The notes beneath the pieces are model-generated. The model saw only the letters and a program-made list of their open reading frames with translations, made no database searches and was not told where the DNA came from. Source: CADDYT01 sp035294125 (GTDB taxonomy: Bacteria; Chloroflexota; Ktedonobacteria; Ktedonobacterales; Ktedonobacteraceae). From it: a stretch of DNA of 64,000 bases. Below, piece after piece: positions 52,385-61,173 of the stretch (position 1 is the stretch's first letter; the number at the start of each line of letters is the position of its first letter). The position numbers and the translations under genes were made by a program. The stretch spans positions 186,001 to 250,000 of the forward strand of contig DATGLM010000049.1 of NCBI GenBank assembly GCA_035294125.1, in the 5' to 3' direction.

Positions 52385-53500
52385 ATGTTTTCATCACTAT
52401 CGACCTTTATACGCAACGTGTTGACGATTTTCTGGAAAGACCTGCGTGTCTGGCTGCGTCAGCCATCCACGGTCGCTGCCACAATCGTCCCACCACTGGC
52501 ATTCTTGCTGGTGGAGGCGCTGGGTGCTGCTGCCGTCGGGCGCAGCCCCGTGGCGCTGGTGGTGCAGGATACGGGCGTGAAGGGAGCGCAGATGGCCCAG
52601 ATCATCCATAATGCCGATGTGTTTCGTATCACCGATGCCAACGCCCAGCAGGCCAGAGTGCTCATCAATAACCTGGATGTCGTGGCGATCATCACCATTC
52701 CCCCCGGCTTCACGCGGCGTGTCGATGCTCACGAGCCTGCCACCATCGATGTCACAGTCAATAACCTGAATCTTGACTTTACCAATGACATTCGCCGCTC
52801 GGTGCCGGATGCCATCACGCAGTTCTACCAGGCTCAGGGCAGCGCCAGCCCCATCAAGGTGACGATGAACGAGCAAGATTTGCGCTCGCAGGATGTCAGC
52901 CTGCTGCAATTCAGCGTTTTGCCCACCATCGGACTGCTGCTGATGATTGGTGGGTTGATTACCGGTGGGCTTGCCACCGCCCGCGAGTGGGAGGCGCAGA
53001 CCATCAAAGAACTGCTGCTTTCGCCCGCGACCTCCGGCGCAATCATTGTGGGCAAGGTGCTGGCGGGCTTTCTGACGACCTTCACGCTGGGCCTGCTCGT
53101 TTTCTTGCTGGCCGACTTGCTGGGCTGGACGCGACCGCAGGGGGTCTACTGGCTCACCACCCTGCTCATCATTGCCCTCGTGTCCCTGTTTAGCTCCGGT
53201 CTCGGCGTGGCAATAGGGGCCTTGCTGCGGCGCATCCAGCCTGTCATAGCCATTTCGATCAACGTGGCGCTCTACCTGTTCTTCCTGGCCGGTGGCATCG
53301 CCGTCCTCGCATTTGAGCCGCTCTGGCTGCAAAATATCGCCGCCTTCATCCCGCTGACCTACGGCAACCACGCCTTGCAGATGGCCGTCTTCTATGCCTC
53401 AGCCGACCAGCTTGGCCGCGACATCACAGTGCTCAGCCTCTCGGCCCTCTCCGCCCTCGCGCTCGGTATTCTCTCTATGAGGCGAGGGCTGGTGCGCTAA
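52385..53500 (+). CDS. ABC-2 permease with large extracytoplasmic loop, subunit 2
   Basis: 371 residues. N-terminal helix, external domain with ITIPPGFTRRVDAHEPATID and NNLNLDFTNDIRRSVPD, then five C-terminal helices with EWEAQTIKELLLSPATS (coupling-helix motif, also in subunit 1). ATG 52385 with GGAG upstream, 29 bp after subunit 1. The long in-frame extension upstream of this ATG is antisense or shadow sequence, not part of the gene. Confidence 0.9.
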   Translation: MFSSLSTFIRNVLTIFWKDLRVWLRQPSTVAATIVPPLAFLLVEALGAAAVGRSPVALVVQDTGVKGAQMAQIIHNADVFRITDANAQQARVLINNLDVVAIITIPPGFTRRVDAHEPATIDVTVNNLNLDFTNDIRRSVPDAITQFYQAQGSASPIKVTMNEQDLRSQDVSLLQFSVLPTIGLLLMIGGLITGGLATAREWEAQTIKELLLSPATSGAIIVGKVLAGFLTTFTLGLLVFLLADLLGWTRPQGVYWLTTLLIIALVSLFSSGLGVAIGALLRRIQPVIAISINVALYLFFLAGGIAVLAFEPLWLQNIAAFIPLTYGNHALQMAVFYASADQLGRDITVLSLSALSALALGILSMRRGLVR

Positions 53501-53545
53501 TATCAGGGATTGTCATGCAATCCTGAAAGGCGATCCCCCCTGTCA

Positions 53546-54757
53546 TTATCGGTCTTGTTCATTCGCCGCCTTATGGCCTGGTTTCTGGTCAGCGGTGCGC
53601 TTCCGGGAAAGGCGCCAGAGGAGCCAGAGGGTGACGAGCAGGAGCACAACCGCCAGCACGATTAATGCGGCCAGCAGCAGGAGCGAGAGGGATGAGGAAA
53701 TCGTTGTCTGCTGTGGAGCGGGTGGAGTAGAGGTAGTGGCGGGCGGGTAGAGACCGGTGATGATGAAGTGTGGCGTGCCGCCAACTGCGATGCTGGTGAC
53801 GACGCTGCGACCGGGAACATCGAGCATGAGCACCTGGCCGTTGGCAAGCGCCACGAAACCAAGCTGCCCATCGCTGGTTATGGCGACCGACTGCGGAGCG
53901 CTGTTCAGGTGGAAGACCCGCGCCGGTTCCTGTGGCATGGGCGTTGTCCCTATCGTGACAGGAACCAGGACATCGAGCTGGTTGTGCTTTTGGTCGGGGA
54001 CGTAGACCTGGCCGGTGTTCGCATCATAGTCCATTGTGCCAAACTGACCCCCGATGAGTAAGGTGCGGAAAACGCGCCGTGTATTCAGATCAACGGCAAC
54101 AAGGCTGCCCTGGCGGGTGGTTACGTAGGCGGTAAAACCGGCGGGAATGGAGATATTTTGCGGCCCGCTTGCGATGGGAACTGTGCCGAGCTGGTTTCCG
54201 TTAGCGTCGAAGACGGTGAGATGTGTGCTGCCCGTGATCCAGATCTGATTGGGCGTTAAGGGGGTGGCGTTTGCCGCCGTGGAGGCCGCTACTGCCAGCC
54301 CGTAGACGGGTTCGTGCGTCTGGAAGGTGCGTTCTATCCGGCAGGTCGAAGGATCAAGCGCGCGCACACTCGTATCGCCCGGACCACCCACATACAGGAT
54401 GGTGGCGTCCAGGCTGAGGGCCATGAACGATGGCTGGCCGGGGAGCTTTGCCGTGCAGATGGTCGCGCCCGTCTTCGCGTTGAGCACCGAAACCTGTCCG
54501 AGCGCGGGCTGCGTGACATACAGGGCATGGCCGTCGAGGCTGAGGAGGACGGAGTGCGGCTCTCCGGCTAGAGTTAGTGTCCTGGTCACGCGCCGCTGCG
54601 CAATATCGATGGCGCTGACACCCGATCCTGCCCCGGCCACGTAGGCGATCTGGGGCGCGCCGCCGTCCGCGCGAACCGCTGGAGAGCATAGTGCCATGAG
54701 CAAGAACGATACGAACAAAAAGGATAGCAAATAGCAATATCTGCGTGATATGTGCAT
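53546..54757 (-). CDS. YVTN-type beta-propeller surface protein with C-terminal anchor
   Basis: 403 residues. A signal peptide (LLSFLFVSFLLMALCSPAVRA) is followed by about seven propeller blades, for example IAYVAGAGSGVSAIDIAQRR and QVYVPDQKHNQLDVLVPV. A Pro/Thr linker, one C-terminal helix (LLLLAALIVLAVVLLLVTLW) and a basic tail complete it. The propeller should face outside. Similar in style to the large PQQ-propeller protein but single and unfused. No catalytic residues seen; adhesion or scaffold role is possible. Confidence 0.8.
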   Translation of the reverse strand: MHISRRYCYLLSFLFVSFLLMALCSPAVRADGGAPQIAYVAGAGSGVSAIDIAQRRVTRTLTLAGEPHSVLLSLDGHALYVTQPALGQVSVLNAKTGATICTAKLPGQPSFMALSLDATILYVGGPGDTSVRALDPSTCRIERTFQTHEPVYGLAVAASTAANATPLTPNQIWITGSTHLTVFDANGNQLGTVPIASGPQNISIPAGFTAYVTTRQGSLVAVDLNTRRVFRTLLIGGQFGTMDYDANTGQVYVPDQKHNQLDVLVPVTIGTTPMPQEPARVFHLNSAPQSVAITSDGQLGFVALANGQVLMLDVPGRSVVTSIAVGGTPHFIITGLYPPATTSTPPAPQQTTISSSLSLLLLAALIVLAVVLLLVTLWLLWRLSRKRTADQKPGHKAANEQDR

Positions 54758-55028
54758 TGACGATGTATCCCTCTTTCAAGGTGGACTGACTGATTCGCTA
54801 AATAGAGTAGATAACCAGGGCTATGTTCTGTTTTCAACAGTATACTCGAAATGAGCCAGCGGGGCAAGCAGATTTTTTTTGCGTTTCTTTACAACGCTTT
54901 TCTCCACGCGCTTTGATGAGGCTGGAGCTATGAACAGGGACCAGCAGCAGAGAGAGATGAGCCAGGCGCAAATTTTGTGATGAGATTGTGATTTGGTATG
55001 ATGATATGATAAAGCGGGCCAAAAAACA

Positions 55029-55057
55029 TTGACAAGTTTATATTTTTATGTTACGCT
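55029..55057 (+). promoter_or_regulatory. Promoter of the oxidase operon and its long leader
   Basis: TTGACA at 55029-55034, 17-bp spacer, TACGCT at 55052-55057. It lies in the 578-bp gap 54758-55335 and would give a 5' leader of about 270 nt. The leader holds small hairpins (GTATC...GATAC near 55131-55146; GAGCATT...AATGCTC near 55239-55262) but no recognised riboswitch, ORF or terminator. The rest of the gap shows nothing identifiable. Confidence 0.6.
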
Positions 55058-55335
55058 AGCCTGTGTACCTCTACAAATTAGAGAGAATTTTTCTGATACC
55101 TCTGATCTTTTCGTTATAGGGGGAATAAGGTATCTTTTTATGATACAAGCTGTCTTTCTAACAAGCAGTTGAGTGAAAAGATTTGAGGGATCGGAGGATT
55201 CTCAATTGCTGGATGCTGGTGTTCTATTCATGAGCATGAGCATTCAACTGGTGTAATGCTCTAGTCATACTCTTTGCCCGGCGGCAGGCACACCGCTAAC
55301 TCTCGCGTCAAATCCACAAGTGAAGGAGGATTGCA

Positions 55336-56097
55336 TTGAGACAGCATTCATCAGGCTTTGTCATTGGCATTGTTGCCGCGATTATTTTAGGTTTCGGTTT
55401 CCTGATTCTGATCTGGTGGGGCCTTGGCTCAATCAGTGATCTTGGTTCCGAATCGGGCGTGATTCGAGCAACAAAAACGGGACCGAATAGTGCGACGCTT
55501 CAACTCTCCACCTACCCGGACGCGCATGTCTGCCACTCCGATTCAGGAGAGCCGCAGATTGACTGGGTGAGTTATTGCTCAGGCGATAATGGTCTGGCTA
55601 CCCAACTCGAACTCCCGCCCAACAGCGTCATCACAGTCATCATCAGGCAATACGACTCTGGCACCACCTTAGTCAACAATTACTTTGGGCAGGTGCGAGG
55701 GACGATTGGAGGCGTAGCTTCACTCGATGGCCAGCCTTATAGTAATATGAGTCAGGTTAGCCAGATCGCAAAGACGGTGAAAGGCCACACGTTCTCCAGT
55801 GATCCAGGTCATACGTTCACCATCCAATCCACCCCCAACTCGCCCTATCCGATCTTCGTGAGCGTTCCGCTCGTTGGGGTCTCAGACGATGCCCCCAATA
55901 ATGTGACCATTAACGGCAACCAGTATCCGACGCCCAACATTATCGAGTTCCAGTTCAAAACGGGACCGGCTGGCCTGACCTACCTGTGGCATTGCTATGT
56001 CCCCTGTGGCAATGATCGTGGACAGCCTTATGGGTTTAGTGGTCCGATGTGGACACTGGGATACATGGCAGGAATGGTCCATGTTACCAATTATTAA
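55336..56097 (+). CDS. Membrane-anchored cupredoxin-like protein heading the oxidase operon
   Basis: 253 residues from a TTG start with AAGGAGGA upstream. One N-terminal helix (FVIGIVAAIILGFGFLILIWW) anchors an external domain. Near the C-terminus FKTGPAGLTYLWHCYVPCG and then GPMWTLGYMAGMVHV resemble the copper-loop end of cupredoxins. His, Cys-x3-Cys and two Met residues are available as ligands. It precedes ctaC by 11 bp, so it may donate electrons or copper to the oxidase. The exact site type cannot be decided from sequence. Confidence 0.65.
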   Translation: MRQHSSGFVIGIVAAIILGFGFLILIWWGLGSISDLGSESGVIRATKTGPNSATLQLSTYPDAHVCHSDSGEPQIDWVSYCSGDNGLATQLELPPNSVITVIIRQYDSGTTLVNNYFGQVRGTIGGVASLDGQPYSNMSQVSQIAKTVKGHTFSSDPGHTFTIQSTPNSPYPIFVSVPLVGVSDDAPNNVTINGNQYPTPNIIEFQFKTGPAGLTYLWHCYVPCGNDRGQPYGFSGPMWTLGYMAGMVHVTNY

Positions 56098-56108
56098 GGG
56101 AGGGCAAG

Positions 56109-56891
56109 ATGTCTGAAGCTAACATCACTGCAAGCACTGCCAGCACAGCACCAGCGGAACAGGAACCCAACCATTTTCGTCGGGTTCTCATTGCCTGGAT
56201 TGTGCTCTCTGTGGTCGGCATTGTGCTCTGGATTGTGCTGGCCCCCTTTATTCTCCCGGCGGCGGCCAGCAATCTTAGCAGTACCGACGATCTCACCTTT
56301 ATCGTACTGACCGTCCTTGCTATCCCGGTTGCTCTGTTCGTCTTTGTCTTCCTGGCCTACAGCCTGCTCTTTTTCAGGACAAGAGAGAGGCCAACGGAGG
56401 ATCCTCCTCCCTTAAAGCCCAGGCCAGGACTCCAGATCGGATGGCTGGGTGTCACAGGTGTACTTTGTCTCTTCCTCTTCATCTGGGGGATGGTTGCCTA
56501 CTATCAGGAAACAGCGGCTGCCGCCACCCCGAACACCCTGATTGTTCAGGTCACCGGGCAGCAGTGGATGTGGACGTTTAATTACCCTCAGTACGGCGTG
56601 TCCAGCCAGAGCCAGGTTATTGAACTGCCTGTCAATCGTCCGGTGCAGTTCGTTGTCACGTCAGAAGACGTGCTGCATGGTTTTGCTATACGCGCTCTGG
56701 GCGTTCGCGTTGATGCCAACCCGGGGGAGATAACCACCACGCCTGTCGTCACTCCGACACAGATAGGAAACTACACTGTGAACTGCGTGGAAATGTGCGG
56801 CCTCCTGCATAGCTATATGTGGGAAGCTGTGAACGTTGTCGATTCTTCCTCGTTCAATTCCTGGATCATTAATCAAGGAGGACACCCATGA
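56109..56891 (+). CDS. ctaC: Cytochrome c oxidase subunit II
   Basis: 260 residues. Two transmembrane helices are followed by the CuA cupredoxin domain. Ligands are visible: the His in SEDVLHGFAIRALGVR and the C-x3-C-x3-H-x2-M set in VNCVEMCGLLHSYM, with the aromatic QQWMWTFNYPQYG. Accepts electrons at CuA for subunit I. No fused cytochrome c domain. ATG 56109; the stop overlaps the subunit I start by four bases. Confidence 0.95.
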   Translation: MSEANITASTASTAPAEQEPNHFRRVLIAWIVLSVVGIVLWIVLAPFILPAAASNLSSTDDLTFIVLTVLAIPVALFVFVFLAYSLLFFRTRERPTEDPPPLKPRPGLQIGWLGVTGVLCLFLFIWGMVAYYQETAAAATPNTLIVQVTGQQWMWTFNYPQYGVSSQSQVIELPVNRPVQFVVTSEDVLHGFAIRALGVRVDANPGEITTTPVVTPTQIGNYTVNCVEMCGLLHSYMWEAVNVVDSSSFNSWIINQGGHP

Positions 56892-58813
56892 GTCAAGAAG
56901 CCACGACCGAAACTACCCTTCAGCCTCAGCGGCGCGGCCTGATGCAAGAACTTTTTCCCAGCGTGGTTTCCGGGATTATCGTCGGCGTTGTCGGTGCTGT
57001 CGTCGTTGCCCTCATCGTCAATGCCCTGACTCAGGGAGGCAACCAGGATGCGACCCTGTCGGCGGCCTACACTGCCTGGGTGTTCTTCTTCATGGTGGGC
57101 ATTGGAGCTTTCAACGATGTGATCAAGTGGGGCTTTGGCCGCCGCGAACCAACACATGAGGAAGAACAGCAGTTGGCAGGCAAAGGGCAGGGACTCTGGC
57201 GGTATTTCCGCTGGACTACCGACCACAAAGTGGTGGGCCTGCAGTACCTGATAACGACACTGCTCCTCTTTTTCGTCGGCTCACTGGGCGCTTTCTCGAT
57301 CCGACTGGAGCAGTCCATGCCGGGGGCCAGATTCTTCACTCCCTCCACCTACAATACCATTGTGGGCATGCACGGGATCATCATGATTGTCGCTGCCGTC
57401 ATTATGGTTGCCGGTCCTTTCGGCAATTTCGTCGTGCCCATCATGATTGGAGCGCGTGATATGGCCTTTCCCCGTCTCAATGCGCTCTCCTACTGGTTGT
57501 TGTTCGCCGACATTCCCATCATCATTACAACACTCTTTCTTGGAGGCTTCCAGACTGGATGGACAGGCTACGCCCCGCTTCAGGTTGCGCAGTTAACACC
57601 AGGGGCGGATGCGTACTGCTTCTTCATCATTGTCTTTGCCATCTCCACTACGGTGGCGGCCCTCAATATCATTACGACGGTGATGGTGCTGCGCACAAGG
57701 GGCATGACCTGGGGACGATTGCCAGTTCTGGTGTGGGGTGTGGTACTCTCGGTTCTCCTGAGTTTGACAGCGTTCCCTACCTTCATGATGTCTCAGATCA
57801 TGGTGGTGATGGACCGCGTCTTCCAGACTTCCTTCTTTGAGGCTGCCTTCGGAGGCAATAACTGGGTATACGAGCACCTGTTCTGGTTTTTTGGTCACCC
57901 TGAGGTCTACGTGATTGTCTTGCCGTCCCTGGCCGTCGCGGCCGAGGTCTCCGCCGTGTTTGCCCGTAAAGGCATCTTTGGCCGTCGCATGCTTGTTGGC
58001 AGCCTGGTCGGCATCTCTCTCCTGAGCGTGATCGTGTGGGGGCATCACCTCTACTTTAGTGGTTCCAACGACCCGCTGGATGCCCCGTTTATGCTTGATA
58101 CCGAACTGATTTCAATTCCCACCGGCGTCTTCTTCCTGGCTCTCGTTGGCACGTACTGGCGCGGCAAGATATGGGTCACGGTTCCGGTCCTCTTTGTGGT
58201 CGGCGTGCTGGTCAATTTCGTCATCGGAGGCATTACCGGTATCTACCTGGCAGACCTTCCTACCGACGAAATTCTGCATGGCGGCATGTTTGTAACAGCG
58301 CACTTCCATTTCACCCTCGTCGGAGCAGGCGTCTTCGGGTTTTTCGCCGGCTTCTATTACTGGTTCCCCAAGATGGTAGGCAAGCGCCTCAACCCCTTCC
58401 TGGGCCAGCTCCATTTCTGGCTCTTTGAAATCGGGTTCCTGGGAACCTTCATCTCGCTGTTCTATGCGGGCTTGATCGGCGAACCCCGCTGGCAGGCGAA
58501 TATTGCGCCCCCATTCGCCGTTCCCAATACGATTGCCAGCCTGTTTGCCATTTTGATCGCGGCCTCCGTCTTTGTGGCCGTCTACAACGTGGTGATCACG
58601 TTCAGGCGTGGCGAGCCTGCCCTCGCCAACGAGTGGGGAGGCAAGACACTGGAATGGACGGTTCCCACGCCGGTGCCGCTGGAGAATTTTCCTGGAGAGC
58701 TGCCCGTGGTGACCTCAACCCCCTACGACTACGGCGAGCCTGAACCGGCCCCATCGGATGTGGAGGGGTCGCTGGAATCTCCACTACTGCCACACTCACA
58801 GGCCGAGAGTTGA
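56888..58813 (+). CDS. ctaD: Cytochrome c oxidase subunit I
   Basis: 641 residues. Two extra N-terminal helices precede the usual twelve. Haem and copper ligands are visible: His in TIVGMHGIIMI, GHPEVYVIVLPSL (His-Tyr pair, D-channel Glu), WGHHLYFSG and TAHFHFTLVG. The D-channel Asp is kept in ARDMAFPRLN. Two unusual changes: IPTGVFFLAL has Phe where the K-channel Lys stands, and EILHGGMF has Gly where the Mg-site Asp stands. Reduces oxygen to water and pumps protons. The C-terminal tail is hydrophilic. Confidence 0.95.
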   Translation: MSQEATTETTLQPQRRGLMQELFPSVVSGIIVGVVGAVVVALIVNALTQGGNQDATLSAAYTAWVFFFMVGIGAFNDVIKWGFGRREPTHEEEQQLAGKGQGLWRYFRWTTDHKVVGLQYLITTLLLFFVGSLGAFSIRLEQSMPGARFFTPSTYNTIVGMHGIIMIVAAVIMVAGPFGNFVVPIMIGARDMAFPRLNALSYWLLFADIPIIITTLFLGGFQTGWTGYAPLQVAQLTPGADAYCFFIIVFAISTTVAALNIITTVMVLRTRGMTWGRLPVLVWGVVLSVLLSLTAFPTFMMSQIMVVMDRVFQTSFFEAAFGGNNWVYEHLFWFFGHPEVYVIVLPSLAVAAEVSAVFARKGIFGRRMLVGSLVGISLLSVIVWGHHLYFSGSNDPLDAPFMLDTELISIPTGVFFLALVGTYWRGKIWVTVPVLFVVGVLVNFVIGGITGIYLADLPTDEILHGGMFVTAHFHFTLVGAGVFGFFAGFYYWFPKMVGKRLNPFLGQLHFWLFEIGFLGTFISLFYAGLIGEPRWQANIAPPFAVPNTIASLFAILIAASVFVAVYNVVITFRRGEPALANEWGGKTLEWTVPTPVPLENFPGELPVVTSTPYDYGEPEPAPSDVEGSLESPLLPHSQAES

Positions 58814-58834
58814 GAGAACCGGAGGAAAAAGACG

Positions 58835-59431
58835 ATGAGCACATCTATCGAACAAGTCCATGAACATGAACTTGCGCCGCACATTCTGGTCGCAAGAGCG
58901 CGACTCGCCGTAATCATGTTCATTCTGTCGGATGTGTTGTCCGTGCTTGCCATCCTGGCGGCGGGCGGCTATCTGAACGCACTCAATACCGAGAACCAGT
59001 TTAGGATTGCGGGAGACCATCCCCCCACGTTGCTGCCGGGGCTGCTGGTCGCCATCGTACTGGTGCTGAGCGGACTCTTCTACTTCGGGTGGGAGCGCGG
59101 TGCGCGCAAGAATGAGGATAGCGGCCAGGTGGTCATCTTCGTGCTATCCCTGATACTGATGGTGCTGGCGCTGGTCGGTCAAACCTGGGTCACCCTGAGT
59201 CTGGGATATACCACCACCCCCTTCCATGCCTACGAAAGTGTTCTCATGCTGGTTACCTGGTTTACCTGGGTACACTTCCTGTTGGCGATCATTATCGGTG
59301 TCCTTCTCTTAGGACGGATTATGCGCGGCAGATTGGCCGGGCGTGGGTACATTGCCGAGGTGACGGGTTACTGGTGGTACTACACTGTGATCGCGAGCCT
59401 GCTGCTATGGGTATTCAGTTTGCTTATATAA
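58835..59431 (+). CDS. ctaE: Cytochrome c oxidase subunit III
   Basis: 198 residues with five hydrophobic segments, the short bacterial form. The C-terminal LAGRGYIAEVTGYWWYYTVI matches the end of subunit III (usually VEVVGLYWHFVD). N-terminal LVARARLAVIMFILSDVLSV corresponds to the first helix. GGAGG precedes the ATG. Stabilises subunit I proton uptake by family knowledge. Confidence 0.88.
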   Translation: MSTSIEQVHEHELAPHILVARARLAVIMFILSDVLSVLAILAAGGYLNALNTENQFRIAGDHPPTLLPGLLVAIVLVLSGLFYFGWERGARKNEDSGQVVIFVLSLILMVLALVGQTWVTLSLGYTTTPFHAYESVLMLVTWFTWVHFLLAIIIGVLLLGRIMRGRLAGRGYIAEVTGYWWYYTVIASLLLWVFSLLI

Positions 59432-59458
59432 CGCGAGCGAGCGAGAGGAGGTTCTGCT

Positions 59459-60415
59459 ATGAGCATCTGGGTTGACGTCAATGGGTGGCCTGTTCCACCT
59501 TTGATACTGCTCGGATGTCTTGTTGCCGAACTCGTCTACTTTCGTGGGTGGCGTATCCTGATCAATGCGGAGCAGAGGAAAGCGGCGAAGATCCCCGGTG
59601 CCCGGAAGGGCACCGGTGGTTCTGCCGCCGAGATCTACCGCTGGGATAGCTGGTTCTGGCGCGGCATCTACTTCCTGGCGGCGCTCGTCGTCTTTCTGCT
59701 GGCAAGCTCTGCTCCGATTGATATCCTCTCGGCCCGCTTCTTCTGGGTTCACATGGTGCAGCACCTGCTCATCCTGGTGGTGATGGCCCCGCTGCTGGTA
59801 GCGGGAGCGCCATTTCTTCCGTTGTGGCTGGGCCTGCCACGCTGGGCGCGCAGGGGCGTAAAGTTCTTAAAGGTTGGCCGGGTTTTTTACGTAGTGGGGA
59901 GCTGGCTGAGGCAGCCCGCTATTACCTGCATCGTGCTGGTTGTGGGAATGTGGGTGTGGCACTGGCCGACCCTTTATAATCTCGCGTTAAGCAATGCTAT
60001 TGTTCACGATTGGTGCGAGCATCTGACCTTTCTTTTCGTGAGCGCGCTCTTCTGGACGCAGGTGATTCCTTCGCCTCCATTACGCCCTCGCGTGGGCTAT
60101 CTGGGGCGCATGGGGTGCGTGGGATTCGCGATGGCGCAAAACGTTGCGCTGGCTATCTTGATCGCCTTTGCGCCGGTACCTCTCTACGCCTATGCTCATC
60201 TGGTACAGGGGTTTGGTGGATTCTCCGCGCTGCAAGATCAGCAGCTTGGCGCTGGTATCATGTGGACATTCGGTGATGTTCCCTTTGGTGTTGCTATCAG
60301 TATTCTCTTGCAGCGCTGGCTTGCGCTACAATTAGATGAGGACGAACATGCCAACAAGGTTGTTGCGCAACGCCCCGAGGTAGCGGTACAGGTGGGAGAA
60401 GAGCAGCGGGCGTGA
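59459..60415 (+). CDS. ctaG: Cytochrome c oxidase assembly protein CtaG (caa3 type)
   Basis: 318 residues with seven hydrophobic segments. Family marks include FFWVHMVQHLLILVVMAPLL and WHWPTLYNLALSNAIVHDWCE, with conserved His residues thought to take part in copper delivery to subunit I (PF09678). GAGGAGG precedes the ATG, 28 bp after ctaE. Confidence 0.9.
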   Translation: MSIWVDVNGWPVPPLILLGCLVAELVYFRGWRILINAEQRKAAKIPGARKGTGGSAAEIYRWDSWFWRGIYFLAALVVFLLASSAPIDILSARFFWVHMVQHLLILVVMAPLLVAGAPFLPLWLGLPRWARRGVKFLKVGRVFYVVGSWLRQPAITCIVLVVGMWVWHWPTLYNLALSNAIVHDWCEHLTFLFVSALFWTQVIPSPPLRPRVGYLGRMGCVGFAMAQNVALAILIAFAPVPLYAYAHLVQGFGGFSALQDQQLGAGIMWTFGDVPFGVAISILLQRWLALQLDEDEHANKVVAQRPEVAVQVGEEQRA

Positions 60416-60455
60416 GGCAACGCATACAAAGACGTATCTGGGAAGGAATAGAGGT

Positions 60456-61139
60456 ATGCATCCAGACCGTATGAGGATGACCCTCATCGTTTCTGCTATT
60501 TTTCTGGCGGGAATACTCATGGCGGCTGCTGTCTGGGGAGTCCGTACCATTGCCGCGTCACAAGAACAATCTCTCTATCAGGCGAGCGCTCAGTCCGATA
60601 GCAATATCATTGGCGGCTTCCCCATCAATGGCACACCCGCCCCTGATTTCAAGCTTGTCGACCAGTTCGGGCAGTCGGTCACGCTTTCGTCTCTGCGCGG
60701 ACACGAGGTTGTCCTGGCCTTCATCGATGCCCGCTGTACCAGCCTGTGCCCGCTGACTGCTCAGATTATGTACGCGGCAAAGGCAAGTCTGGGAACTGCT
60801 GCCGCCAGTAAGGTCATGCTGATCGCCGTCAATGCCAATACCACCGCGACCAGCGTCACCGCTGTCCAGTCCTGGTCCATCCAGCATGGTATGCTGCACC
60901 AGTGGCTTTTCCTGACCGGCACGCCACAGCAGCTCGAGGCTATCTATCGTTCGTACAACGTGTATGTCCAGGTGAATCCAGATAATTCGATAACGCATGA
61001 TCCTATCACTTATATCATAGATGCCAATGGGCATGAGCGTCTCTACTATGAGACGCTGGATTCAACCAGCAAGTCCGACCTGAGCGATCAGGAAATTGGC
61101 ATGGCAGACGGCATGAAGCAATGGCTGCCACAGTCATAA
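60456..61139 (+). CDS. SCO1/SenC-family copper chaperone
   Basis: 227 residues. An N-terminal signal anchor (LIVSAIFLAGILMAAAVWG) and a thioredoxin-like domain with copper ligands C-x3-C in DARCTSLCPLTAQ and His in NSITHDPITYIIDANG. TPAPDFKLVDQFGQSV is the usual entry strand. Loads copper into the CuA site of subunit II outside the membrane. GAGGT precedes the ATG. Confidence 0.92.
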   Translation: MHPDRMRMTLIVSAIFLAGILMAAAVWGVRTIAASQEQSLYQASAQSDSNIIGGFPINGTPAPDFKLVDQFGQSVTLSSLRGHEVVLAFIDARCTSLCPLTAQIMYAAKASLGTAAASKVMLIAVNANTTATSVTAVQSWSIQHGMLHQWLFLTGTPQQLEAIYRSYNVYVQVNPDNSITHDPITYIIDANGHERLYYETLDSTSKSDLSDQEIGMADGMKQWLPQS

Positions 61140-61173
61140 TCGCTTTTACTCTTCTGGCACAAGGAGTGTTGTT

